Part shown: positions 15,831 through 23,597 of the stretch, piece by piece
Position numbering within the stretch: position 1 is the stretch's first letter
Layout of the letters: each line of letters begins with the position of its first letter
NCBI GenBank assembly: GCA_964350585.1
Contig: CAYGKC010000006.1
Span: forward strand, 1 to 40,540
Length of the DNA stretch: 40,540 bases
Reading direction: 5' to 3'
From: JBAYJM01 sp964350585
Lineage (GTDB): Bacteria > Patescibacteriota > Patescibacteriia > 2-01-FULL-39-33
Made by a program: the position numbers and the translations under genes
Notes under the pieces: generated by a model
The model's database searches: none
Told to the model about the DNA's origin: nothing
Seen by the model: the letters and a program-made list of their open reading frames with translations, nothing else

Positions 15831-16946
15831 ATGACCATTGGAATAGACGCTTCGCGCGCCAATAAAGACAACAAAACAGGCACAGAGTGGTACTCTTATC
15901 ATATAATCCAAGAGTTGAAGAAAATAGCTCCTGATTATCTTAAGTTTGTTTTATATACAAATGAAAAACTCAGAGGTGACTTGTCGGTAATGCCTAACTC
16001 CAATTGGCAGGAAAAAAATATAAATTGGCCACCAAAATATCTTTGGACGCAAATTCGTCTTTGGTGGGAATTGACTACAAATCCCCCAGATGTTTTATTT
16101 GTGCCTGCTCATACGATTCCATTTTTGCCTATTTCAAAAAAAATAAAAGTGATTACCGTTGTTCATGACGTCGGTTTTAAGCGTTTCCCAAAAATTTACA
16201 AGCCGATACAAGTTCTTTACCACGATTTGACTATGAGGGCAATAAAGAAAAGAGCTGATTTAATTTTAACTATTTCAGAATTTTCCAAAAAGGAAATCAT
16301 AGAGCTTTACAAGATAAAACCAGAGAAAATAAAAGTCTCATATCTTAGTTATGATAAAGAAACATATAATTTAAAAGTAAAAGAAGAATCGGTTGGCGAA
16401 AGTTTAGCAAAATTTAAAATAAAAAAACCATATCTTTTGTATTTAGGAAGAGTCGAAAAGAAAAAAAATATTTTAAACATGGCAAAAGCATTTGCTTTGG
16501 CAAAGAAAAATTTTCCCGAACTGCAACTGGTTTTTGCGGGATTAGCGGGAAATGGGTATGAAGAACTATTATCTATTCTTGATGAGCAGAATATTAAGTC
16601 AGATGTAATTTTGACTGGTTATATTTCGGAAAAAGATGCGGCTATTTTAACCGCAAACGCTAAAATTTTTTTATTTCCGACCTTGTACGAAGGATTTGGC
16701 ATTCCGATTCTTCAAGCCATGGCTTGTGGCATCCCTGTTTTAATATCCGATATGGACGTTCACAGGGAAATAGCGGATGGCGCTGCCATAACTGTGGATC
16801 CTTACAGTTCTAAAGATATAGCTAAAAAAATAAGTTCTGTTTTAAATGATAGTGAATTGAGAAAAAATTTTATAGAAAAAGGATTGGTCAGAGTACAATA
16901 TTTTTCTTGGAAAAAAACAGCCGAAGATATTTTAAATATATTTTGA
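15831..16946 (+). CDS. Glycosyltransferase family 4
   Basis: A 371-residue GT-B fold enzyme that transfers a sugar from an activated donor to a cell-envelope acceptor, acting at the inner face of the membrane. N-terminal: MTIGIDASRANKDNKTGTEW, the usual start with a glycine-containing donor-site loop. Middle: TVVHDVGFKRFP, then ADLILTISEFSKKEI, a typical acceptor-domain end. C-terminal Rossmann domain: YLLYLGRVEKKKNI, LVFAGLAGNG, VILTGYISEKDAAIL, and the E-x7-E region EGFGIPILQAMACG. The second Glu of that motif is Gln here, a tolerated but notable change at a residue that contacts the nucleotide sugar. It stands alone between the antisense gene B and holB. Donor and product unknown. Confidence 0.88.
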   Translation: MTIGIDASRANKDNKTGTEWYSYHIIQELKKIAPDYLKFVLYTNEKLRGDLSVMPNSNWQEKNINWPPKYLWTQIRLWWELTTNPPDVLFVPAHTIPFLPISKKIKVITVVHDVGFKRFPKIYKPIQVLYHDLTMRAIKKRADLILTISEFSKKEIIELYKIKPEKIKVSYLSYDKETYNLKVKEESVGESLAKFKIKKPYLLYLGRVEKKKNILNMAKAFALAKKNFPELQLVFAGLAGNGYEELLSILDEQNIKSDVILTGYISEKDAAILTANAKIFLFPTLYEGFGIPILQAMACGIPVLISDMDVHREIADGAAITVDPYSSKDIAKKISSVLNDSELRKNFIEKGLVRVQYFSWKKTAEDILNIF

Positions 16947-16993
16947 AGTTAAATATTGTCAAAAATTTACTTTAAGCGCTATTTAGATAAGGG

Positions 16994-17023
16994 TTGTTTA
17001 AATAGTCTTTTTTATGTTAAAAT
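16994..17023 (+). promoter_or_regulatory. Extended -10 promoter for holB, implying a leaderless start
   Basis: TTGTTT (16994-16999), 18 nt, then TGTTAAAAT with the -10 box TAAAAT at 17018-17023. The expected transcription start is near 17030, one or two bases before ATG 17032. The -10 box overlaps the upstream ATG at 17014, so that codon cannot be the start if this promoter is used. Confidence 0.55.
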
Positions 17024-17031
17024 ATATAAGT

Positions 17032-18048
17032 ATGCAACTGAGTGAAACACAATTCAAGTGGAATATTTGCGGGCATCAGAATATTATAGAATTCCTAAAA
17101 TCATCAATAGATAAGGATAAAATAGGGCAGTCATATTTATTTCATGGCATGAATGGCTTGGGCAAGTATGCAACAGCCAAGCAGTTTGCCAAGGCGGTTT
17201 TATGCAGTAATAAAAAGGATTTGCCTTGTGGCAACTGTTTTTCTTGTAAGCAAGCAGAAAAGGGAACTCACTTTGATTTATTTGAAATCAAAAGAGAAAT
17301 TGATGAAAAGAGCGGAAAGTTAAAAAAAGATGTTTCGATTGATCAAATTCGCTCCCTAATTTCAAGGATTCAGCAGGGATCTCTTTTGGGGGGGTACAAA
17401 ATAGCGATTGTAAATGATGCTCAATTCTTAAACGTAAATTCAGCGAACACGCTTTTAAAAACATTAGAAGAGCCGTCTTTAAAAACTGTAATTATTTTAG
17501 TTACGGATGAAGTAAGCAAAATTCCCAAAACAGTAGCGTCAAGATGTCAAACAATAAAATTTTTGCCAGTATCCTCTAATAACATTCATAATTATCTTTT
17601 GAAGCGCGAATTAGAGCCTGAAAAGGCGAAGTATTTTTCAAGAATCGCTTGCGGGATACCTGGAAAAGCTTTGCGATTGCTTGATAGCAGTGAAAGTCTC
17701 GAGAATTATCAAAATAATATCAAATCATTTTTTAAGATTATAAGATCGCCGCTTTATGAAAGGTTAATGGGGATAAGGGAATTTTTTTTCGCAGTAGAGG
17801 ATAGAGAAAATTTTGTAAATCTTTTGAATAATTTTTCTTCAGTTGCGCGTGATGCCATGTTATCCATTAATTTTAATGAAAAGTTGATAGCGAACTATGG
17901 TATTATAGGCCAAGAATTGGAATCGGATAGAAATATGGAATTTAAAAAAATAGAGTTGTTAATGAGCAGAATCAATGAAGCGAAAAAGAATTTAAACAGC
18001 AATATTAATTCAAAAAGCATTTTAGAAAATATAATAATTAACCTTTAA
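17032..18048 (+). CDS. holB: DNA polymerase III delta' subunit (clamp loader)
   Basis: Clamp-loader subunit that helps load the beta sliding clamp on primed DNA. From ATG 17032 the protein has 338 residues, typical length; an in-frame ATG at 17014 would add six but lies in the promoter. Visible: SYLFHGMNGLGKYATAKQFA, a degenerate P-loop where Ser/Thr after Lys is replaced by Tyr, as expected for the non-ATPase delta' subunit; the zinc module CGNCFSCKQAEKGTH; VSIDQIRSLI; IVNDAQFLNVNSANTLLKTLEEP (Walker B-like); and TVASRCQTIKF, the SRC arginine-finger motif that works on the neighbouring subunit. The C-terminal half is helical and weakly conserved. The lipoprotein gene follows after 13 nt. Confidence 0.9.
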   Translation: MQLSETQFKWNICGHQNIIEFLKSSIDKDKIGQSYLFHGMNGLGKYATAKQFAKAVLCSNKKDLPCGNCFSCKQAEKGTHFDLFEIKREIDEKSGKLKKDVSIDQIRSLISRIQQGSLLGGYKIAIVNDAQFLNVNSANTLLKTLEEPSLKTVIILVTDEVSKIPKTVASRCQTIKFLPVSSNNIHNYLLKRELEPEKAKYFSRIACGIPGKALRLLDSSESLENYQNNIKSFFKIIRSPLYERLMGIREFFFAVEDRENFVNLLNNFSSVARDAMLSINFNEKLIANYGIIGQELESDRNMEFKKIELLMSRINEAKKNLNSNINSKSILENIIINL

Positions 18049-18061
18049 AATTTTAAAGGAT

Positions 18062-19126
18062 ATGAAAATAAAAATAGTAATTTTGTTTCTTTTATCAGTC
18101 GCTTTGCTTGGTGGATGTTCTTTAACTTCATCCGGCAGTAAGCAGAGTAAGACTGATGGTGGAATTTGGAAATCGACTGATAGCGCGAAAACATGGGCTC
18201 ATACAGTTTCAGTAGCCACTGCCAACGGTAAGCCGGCTTCTATTGCTAATGTAGATGTGCGGAAGATAGTAATTGATCCGTCTGACAGTTCGGCTATTTA
18301 TTTAGCAACAGAGAATCACGGGATTATTTACAGTTATGACGGCGGAAATGGCTGGAATCAATTCAAGCAAATAAACAAAGGTAAAATTTACTCCATTAGC
18401 GTAGATCCCAAAAATAAATGCGTAATTTATTCAGTGGGTGAAGATAAAATGTTTAAAACGACAGATTGCGGCAGGAAATGGGATGTTCTTTATCAACATC
18501 CCAAAAAAGATGTTTATCTTACGGATGTGGCAGTTGATCCTATAAACAGTCAAGTCATATATTTGGCAAATAGTGTTGGAGAAATTATTAAAAGTACAAA
18601 TGCCGGCGCTACTTGGAGCGTATCTTATAGGGAGCCAAAAGCAAATCTTTTTGCGGAAATTATTATTAATCCCAAAGACAGTAAAATAATTTATGCTGCC
18701 ACTTGGCAAAAAGGAATATATAAAACAGAAGATGCCGGTAAAACCTGGAATTCATTAAGTGAGGGATTGGCAGGATACTCTAAAAGTAGCAATTATAAGA
18801 AATTAATAATTGATAAATCTTTACCAGATAACTTGATCTTAGCGTCAAAGTTTGGCATTTTAAAGAGTAAGGATGCCGGCAAATCATGGGAAGTTGTTCC
18901 TTTACTGCCTGCACCAGGCCAAACAAATATAAATGCTATGGCTGTTAATCCCAAGAATATTGCAGAAATTTATTATGCTACCGATAATGCAGTAGTTAAG
19001 TCAGTTGATGGCGGAAAAACATGGGCCACGCAAAAACTGCAATTTTCCAGATTGCCAAATGATATGGTTATTGATTTTAACAGTCCGAACATTATTTATT
19101 TAGGCACAAAAACACAAAACAAATAA
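18062..19126 (+). CDS. Lipoprotein with BNR/Asp-box beta-propeller
   Basis: 354 residues. The N-terminus is a lipoprotein signal peptide with lipobox LLGGC (Cys19), so the protein is lipid-anchored outside the membrane. The rest is a beta-propeller built from at least seven Asp-box-like repeats: GGIWKSTDSAKTW, IIYSYDGGNGW, MFKTTDCGRKW, IIKSTNAGATW, GIYKTEDAGKTW, ILKSKDAGKSW and VVKSVDGGKTW, each followed by VDP/INP-x-(N/D)-x-x-x-IYxA segments. This matches the sortilin/VPS10 and Ycf48-like type of propeller, a protein-binding scaffold rather than a sialidase, since catalytic residues are not evident. It lies between holB and frr with 9-13 nt spacers and is probably cotranscribed; the partner is unknown. 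Confidence 0.87.
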   Translation: MKIKIVILFLLSVALLGGCSLTSSGSKQSKTDGGIWKSTDSAKTWAHTVSVATANGKPASIANVDVRKIVIDPSDSSAIYLATENHGIIYSYDGGNGWNQFKQINKGKIYSISVDPKNKCVIYSVGEDKMFKTTDCGRKWDVLYQHPKKDVYLTDVAVDPINSQVIYLANSVGEIIKSTNAGATWSVSYREPKANLFAEIIINPKDSKIIYAATWQKGIYKTEDAGKTWNSLSEGLAGYSKSSNYKKLIIDKSLPDNLILASKFGILKSKDAGKSWEVVPLLPAPGQTNINAMAVNPKNIAEIYYATDNAVVKSVDGGKTWATQKLQFSRLPNDMVIDFNSPNIIYLGTKTQNK

Positions 19127-19135
19127 CAAAACTTT

Positions 19136-19687
19136 ATGAGTATTATTGAAAATCACAATGATGATTTTTTGGCAGCAGTTGAACATTTCAAAGGAGAGAT
19201 TGCAACACTTAAGACAGGTAGGGCAAATCCCGCAATTTTAGATGGAGTAAAAGTTGAAGCATATGGAGTTCCTACGCCGATAATCCAACTTGCTTCGGTT
19301 TCGGTGCCCGATGCCAGATGTATTGTAATTGCTCCTTGGGATAAAGGAGTTTTAAAAGATATTGAAAAAGGTATTCTTGAAGCTGATTTGGGAATTAATC
19401 CGGTTAATGAAGGAGATAAAATAAGAATAACAATTCCACAAATGACAGAGGAATCAAGAAAGGATATTGTAAAAATTCTTAATCAAAAAGCAGAACAATC
19501 AAAAATTGCAGTTAGAATGATAAGAGATAAAGTAAAGGAAGAAATTTTGGAAGCAGAAAAGAATAAGGAATTTGGTGAAGATGAGAAATACTCATTAATA
19601 GAAGATCTTGATAAAAAAGTATCTGAAATTAACGAAGAAATTAAAGAGGTTGCCACAGTAAAGGAAAAAGAAATAATGACAATATAA
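19136..19687 (+). CDS. frr: Ribosome recycling factor
   Basis: With EF-G it splits post-termination ribosomes. 183 residues, typical length. Core signature: LKTGRANPAILDGVKVEAYG near residue 26, then TPIIQLASVSVPDARCIVI, PWDKGVLKDIEKGI, LGINPVNEGDKIRI, IPQMTEESRKDIVK, and a long C-terminal helix with VRMIRDKVKEEI, which forms the three-helix bundle with the N-terminal helix. All conserved positions are intact. ATG 19136 has no ribosome binding site. It lies 9 nt after the lipoprotein gene and 17 nt before rseP, in the common bacterial order frr followed by envelope genes, but tsf and pyrH are not next to it. Confidence 0.97.
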   Translation: MSIIENHNDDFLAAVEHFKGEIATLKTGRANPAILDGVKVEAYGVPTPIIQLASVSVPDARCIVIAPWDKGVLKDIEKGILEADLGINPVNEGDKIRITIPQMTEESRKDIVKILNQKAEQSKIAVRMIRDKVKEEILEAEKNKEFGEDEKYSLIEDLDKKVSEINEEIKEVATVKEKEIMTI

Positions 19688-19704
19688 ATTGAAATAGATT
19701 AACT

Positions 19705-20862
19705 ATGATTATAACCATAATAATTTTTGTAGCGATACTTTCACTTCTGATATTTGTCCATGAATTTGGACACTTTTGGACAGCGAGAAGATTTTCAGTT
19801 CGTGTAGATGAGTTTGGATTCGGTCTTCCGCCTAGAATTTTAGGCTTGCAAAAAATAGGAAAAAAATTAAAAGTGACTTTTGGAAACAGACCCATTGAAG
19901 ATACTGAACCGACAATTTATTCTCTAAATTGGATACCTATTGGCGGATTTGTGAGGATAAAAGGTGAAAATGGAGGTTTAGCAGAACAAAAGGATAGTTT
20001 TCCTTCAAAAAAAATTTGGCAAAGGATTATTATCATATCTGCCGGAGTGATAATGAATGTTATATTATGTATTGTGCTTTTAAGCATAGGTTATGCTGTT
20101 GGTATGCCTGGATTGGCTGAAGGGCAATCAAAATATGCCAAAATTTCAGATCCGGCTCTTCAGGTTGTTGAAATAATTCCAAACTCTCCAGCTCAAAAAG
20201 CCGGTATTGCGATAGGCGATAAAATAATGGAAGTAAACGGAGAAAAAATAGAATCTTTAGAATCTTTGCAGAGTTCTTTGAGTGATAAGGAGAACCAAAA
20301 TGTTGAAATTGCAGTTAGGAGGAATAACAAAAATATATCTTTGCAAGTAGTTCCTGCAGAAATTAATGACAGAACAGGAATTGGAGTAGCGCTTGTAAAT
20401 GTTGCCAAGGTCAGATTTCCTTTGATAATAGCAATTTGGCAAGGAATAAAAACTACGTTTATTTGGATTTGGCTCATTGTTTCAGCTTTAGTAATGATTA
20501 TTAAGAATCTAATTATTCAAAAGCCCTTGGGCGTTGATTTATCAGGTCCGATAGGAATTGCGGTTATGACCGGACAGGCGGCAAGCCTTGGTTGGGTTTA
20601 TTTGCTCCAATTTGCAGCCTTGCTTTCTATAAATCTTGCAATTATTAATATTTTGCCATTTCCCGCTCTAGATGGAGGCAGGATTCTTTTCTTGATTGTG
20701 GAAAAGTTCAGGGGGAGAGCAATGAAACAAAAATGGGAGAATTTAGCAAATAATATTGGATTCTTATTATTACTTGCTTTAATTATTGCGGTATCCTTTA
20801 GGGATGTGCTAATATATGGCGATAGAATACTAAGTGTTTTTAAAGGCATTCTTGGCGCATGA
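19705..20862 (+). CDS. rseP: RseP-type site-2 intramembrane zinc protease
   Basis: Membrane metalloprotease (S2P family, peptidase M50) that cuts transmembrane segments, typically of anti-sigma factors or leftover signal peptides. 385 residues. Zinc-binding HEFGH is in the first membrane helix (LSLLIFVHEFGHFWTARRF). FGFGLPPRI and WIPIGGFVRIKGE follow, with a second helix after them. A single PDZ domain spans about residues 150-220 (VVEIIPNSPAQKAGI and GDKIMEVNGEKI). The third zinc ligand motif is INILPFPALDGGR. One PDZ domain as in Gram-positive RasP/RseP, not two as in E. coli. Its TGA stop overlaps the next ATG by ATGA, so the two are translationally coupled. No anti-sigma factor gene is visible nearby. 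Confidence 0.94.
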   Translation: MIITIIIFVAILSLLIFVHEFGHFWTARRFSVRVDEFGFGLPPRILGLQKIGKKLKVTFGNRPIEDTEPTIYSLNWIPIGGFVRIKGENGGLAEQKDSFPSKKIWQRIIIISAGVIMNVILCIVLLSIGYAVGMPGLAEGQSKYAKISDPALQVVEIIPNSPAQKAGIAIGDKIMEVNGEKIESLESLQSSLSDKENQNVEIAVRRNNKNISLQVVPAEINDRTGIGVALVNVAKVRFPLIIAIWQGIKTTFIWIWLIVSALVMIIKNLIIQKPLGVDLSGPIGIAVMTGQAASLGWVYLLQFAALLSINLAIINILPFPALDGGRILFLIVEKFRGRAMKQKWENLANNIGFLLLLALIIAVSFRDVLIYGDRILSVFKGILGA

Positions 20863-21230
20863 AAATAAAAATACCAGAAAATTTAAACCCCATAGACGCT
20901 ATAAGGAAGTGTGGTTATGGTTTAGTTAAAGACTATAGGGCGCAGGAAAGTAGTTTTTCCAGAAGATTGGGTAGTGGTATTTACCCAAGATTTCACGTTT
21001 ACATAAATGGTTATGAGATAAATCTGCACTTGGATCAGAAACAAGCTAGTTATGATGGTTATCATGCGCATAGCGGAGAATATAATGGAGAGACTGTCCA
21101 AAAGGAAGGTGATAGAATAAGTGAGTTATTAGAAAAATATTCTTCAGAGTTAAATAATAACGTGGATAAAGAATTGGAAGAAGAATGTGAAAAAGAGGAA
21201 AAGAAGGGATTTTGGAGTAAATTTTTTTGA
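20859..21230 (+). CDS. Small uncharacterised protein coupled to rseP
   Basis: 123 residues, no signal peptide or membrane helix. The start overlaps the rseP stop (ATGA), so the two proteins are probably made in fixed ratio. The core (residues about 10-80) is conserved-looking: IDAIRKCGYGLVKD, LGSGIYPRFHVYINGYEI, LHLDQKQASYDGYHAHSGEY, with a His-rich stretch (H-x-H) and several Tyr. The C-terminal 40 residues are acidic helix (ELEEECEKEEKK) ending in WSKFF. I know of no function for such a protein. Its tie to an intramembrane protease and its lack of a membrane anchor make a cytoplasmic adaptor or regulator possible, but this is only inference. Confidence 0.72.
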   Translation: MKIKIPENLNPIDAIRKCGYGLVKDYRAQESSFSRRLGSGIYPRFHVYINGYEINLHLDQKQASYDGYHAHSGEYNGETVQKEGDRISELLEKYSSELNNNVDKELEEECEKEEKKGFWSKFF

Positions 21231-21274
21231 CATTTTGAGACTTAATAGGTTTTTTATTATTGCTTATTTAAAGT

Positions 21275-22513
21275 ATGAAACAATCAAAGTTATTTATTAA
21301 AACATTAAAATTGCCGCCAAAAGATGCGGTAAGTATTTCGCATAAATACTTGGTTCAAGCTGGATTTGTTGATATGTTGATGGCGGGAGTATATACTTAT
21401 CTGCCGTTAGCTTGGAGAGTTATTGGAAAAATTTCTAATATTATCCGTGAAGAAATGAATGCTTATGATGCCCAAGAAATGCTAATGCCCGCATTACAGT
21501 CAAAAAACATCTGGGAAGAAACCGGCCGTTGGAGCGGATCACTTAGTGACGTTATGTACCAGTTTAAAGACCGCAGTGGCAAGGATATAGGATTGGCTGC
21601 AACACATGAAGAAGTAATTTATGACATAGTTAGAAGAAATATTAATTCACACCGTAACTTACCCTTAGCGGTTTATCAAATTCAGAATAAATTTAGAAAT
21701 GAAGTACGAGTTAAGGGAGGCATAATGAGAGGTAGAGAATTCTGTATGAAGGATTTGTACAGTTTTCATATTTCTGAGGAAGATTTGGATGATTATTATA
21801 AAAAAATGATAACTGCGTATAAAAAAGTGTATTCCAGATGCGGATTGGATGCAAAAATTATTGAAGCGTCGGGAGGCGTTTTTACAGAAAATTATTCCCA
21901 TGAATTTCAAGTTATATCTGAAGCGGGAGAAGATAGAATACTTTATTGCAGTAAATGCGATTATGGACAAAATATTGAGATTGCAAAATTAAAAGAAGGA
22001 GATAAATGTCCAAACTGTTCAGATTTATTAAAGGAAGGTAAAAGCATTGAGGTGGGTAATATTTTTCAATTTGGAGATAAATATGCAAAAGATATGAATG
22101 GATATGTTACTGACGCTTCCGGGGTTAAAAAACCTATATTGATGGCAAGTTATGGAATTGGAATAAGCCGGCTCGTTGCTACTATTGTAGAAATATATAA
22201 TGATAAAAAAGGTATTATCTGGCCAGAGGCAGTTGCTCCTTTTGATGTGCATCTTTTATCTTTGGGACGTAATGATGATGCAGAAAAATACTATAAAATT
22301 TTGAAAGATAATAACATTGAAGTTCTTTATGATGATAGGGATATTTCAGCAGGTGAAAAGTTTGCAGATAGTGATTTGATCGGAATTCCATATAGAATGG
22401 TTATCAGTAATAAAACATCAGATAAAATTGAAATTAAAGAAAGAAAATCAGATTCAGTGGTTGTCCAAACATTAGATTCTTTTATAAAGAAATTTAAGGG
22501 AACTGTTAATTAA
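21275..22513 (+). CDS. proS: Prolyl-tRNA synthetase lacking the INS editing domain
   Basis: Charges tRNA-Pro. 412 residues, against about 570 for the bacterial enzyme with the INS domain. Class II motifs: YTYLPLAWRVIGKI (motif 1 region), AATHEEVI, FRNEVRVKGGIMRGREFCMKDLYSFH region (motif 2), VGNIFQFGDKY and ASYGIGISRLVATIVE (motif 3). The C-terminal anticodon-binding domain starts near residue 320 (FDVHLLSLG; YDDRDISAGEKFADSDLIG). Between motif 2 and motif 3 the chain goes directly from the SGGVFTENYSHEF stretch to YCSKCDYGQNIE, with no room for the 180-residue cis-editing insert; a CxxC and CPNC pair suggest a zinc site there. Editing may be done in trans by the YbaK/ProX-like protein at 14779. 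Begins 44 nt after the preceding gene. Confidence 0.95.
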   Translation: MKQSKLFIKTLKLPPKDAVSISHKYLVQAGFVDMLMAGVYTYLPLAWRVIGKISNIIREEMNAYDAQEMLMPALQSKNIWEETGRWSGSLSDVMYQFKDRSGKDIGLAATHEEVIYDIVRRNINSHRNLPLAVYQIQNKFRNEVRVKGGIMRGREFCMKDLYSFHISEEDLDDYYKKMITAYKKVYSRCGLDAKIIEASGGVFTENYSHEFQVISEAGEDRILYCSKCDYGQNIEIAKLKEGDKCPNCSDLLKEGKSIEVGNIFQFGDKYAKDMNGYVTDASGVKKPILMASYGIGISRLVATIVEIYNDKKGIIWPEAVAPFDVHLLSLGRNDDAEKYYKILKDNNIEVLYDDRDISAGEKFADSDLIGIPYRMVISNKTSDKIEIKERKSDSVVVQTLDSFIKKFKGTVN

Positions 22514-22529
22514 GCGCAGTTGTTTTTTT

Positions 22530-22540
22530 GGAGGGGTGAT
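22530..22540 (+). promoter_or_regulatory. Strong ribosome binding site of the mre operon
   Basis: GGAGGGGTGAT pairs well with the 16S 3' end. It ends 5 nt before TTG 22546 and 14 nt before ATG 22555. The spacing favours the TTG start, an unusual codon in a window where most genes begin with ATG and lack any such site. Confidence 0.7.
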
Positions 22541-22545
22541 AGTAA

Positions 22546-23595
22546 TTGCTTTTCATGTTTAAAAAATTTTTTAGAAAATTAAATAAGGGTTTGGGTATTG
22601 ATTTAGGCAGTGCCCATACTTTGATTTACCAACAAGAGAGAGGAATTGTTATTAGTGAGTCTTCAGTTGTTTCAATTAATACCAAAACAGACCAGATTTT
22701 GGCAGTTGGAGATGAAGCTAGAAAAATGCTAGGTAAAACTCCTCCCTATATTCTTGCAAGTAAGCCCTTGGAATTTGGAATAATTTCAGATTTTGAAATA
22801 GCGGAAAAAATGCTAAAGTATTTTTTGGATAGAGTGAAAGCGTTGGATAAATTGGGATTTTCTGCTTCACCAATTGCTGTTGTTGGAGTACCGCTTGATG
22901 TCACTGCTGTAGAAAAAAAAGCCGTTGAAGATGTTGTTAAATCAGCCGGAACTTCCAAGGTTTATTTGGTGGAAAATATAATGGCTTCCGCTGTTGGTGC
23001 CAGAATTCCTATACAAGATCCTACTGGCAATATGGTTGTCAGTTTGGGCGGAGGTTTAACTGAAGTGGCAGTAATTTCTTTGAGCGGAATAGTAAACTGG
23101 AAAGTAACCAGAATTGCCGGATATACTCTTGATAAAGATATAATCAATTTTGCAAGAGATGAATTCGGATTGGTTTTGGGAGAAATGGTAGCTGAAGATA
23201 TTAAAAAGAGAATTGGATCAATGCAAATAAAAGACAGGTTGGAAATGCCTATGCGTGGAAGAGATATTCTTAGCGGTTTGCCTAGAGAAGTTTCAATTAA
23301 TGAAGTACAAATTCAGCGGGCTATTTCCAAATCAGTAGATAGGATTTTAGACACAATAAAAACAACGTTAGAAACAACTCCTCCTGAGCTTGTCTCAGAT
23401 ATTTATCAAAAAGGAATAATTATGACCGGAGGCGGTGCACAGCTTAAAGGGTTGGATAAATTCATTTCTGACGCAATAAAAATTCCTGTTCATGTCGCCG
23501 ATGATTCCCAGACTTGCGCCGTGCGTGGCATGGGTATTCTATTGGAAAACGAAAACTTGCTTGCAGATATAACTATTCCTTCATCTCAACAATAA
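22546..23595 (+). CDS. mreB: MreB-like protein with degenerate nucleotide site (paralog 2)
   Basis: First gene of the canonical mreB-mreC-mreD-mrdA cell-shape operon; 349 residues from TTG 22546 or 346 from ATG 22555 (MFKKFFRKLNK). The actin fold is clear: GIDLGSAHTLIY, KPLEFGIISDFEIAEKMLKYFL, MTGGGAQLKGLDKFI, and the C-terminal RGMGILLEN. Several nucleotide-site residues are changed, however. Phosphate-1 reads GSAHT for GTANT. Phosphate-2 reads VVSLGGGLTEVAVISL where the family and paralog 1 have DIGGGT(T/S)E, so the catalytic-site aspartate is Ser166. Adenosine-side EPxAAAIGAG reads ENIMASAVGAR. It probably binds or hydrolyses ATP poorly, yet is not a pseudogene: the frame is intact and has the best ribosome binding site in the operon. 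Confidence 0.92.
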   Translation: MLFMFKKFFRKLNKGLGIDLGSAHTLIYQQERGIVISESSVVSINTKTDQILAVGDEARKMLGKTPPYILASKPLEFGIISDFEIAEKMLKYFLDRVKALDKLGFSASPIAVVGVPLDVTAVEKKAVEDVVKSAGTSKVYLVENIMASAVGARIPIQDPTGNMVVSLGGGLTEVAVISLSGIVNWKVTRIAGYTLDKDIINFARDEFGLVLGEMVAEDIKKRIGSMQIKDRLEMPMRGRDILSGLPREVSINEVQIQRAISKSVDRILDTIKTTLETTPPELVSDIYQKGIIMTGGGAQLKGLDKFISDAIKIPVHVADDSQTCAVRGMGILLENENLLADITIPSSQQ

Positions 23596-23597
23596 AA

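Noticed and set aside
16979..17015. Possible terminator after the GT4 gene (CTATTTA / TAAATAG then T-rich)
   Set aside because: A 7-bp AT-only stem with a 13-nt loop is too weak, and the T-rich part is better read as holB promoter spacer.
23514..23597. Upstream start for mreC inside mreB
   Set aside because: It would add 28 residues unlike any MreC; ATG 23598 is directly after the mreB stop and leads straight into the membrane helix.
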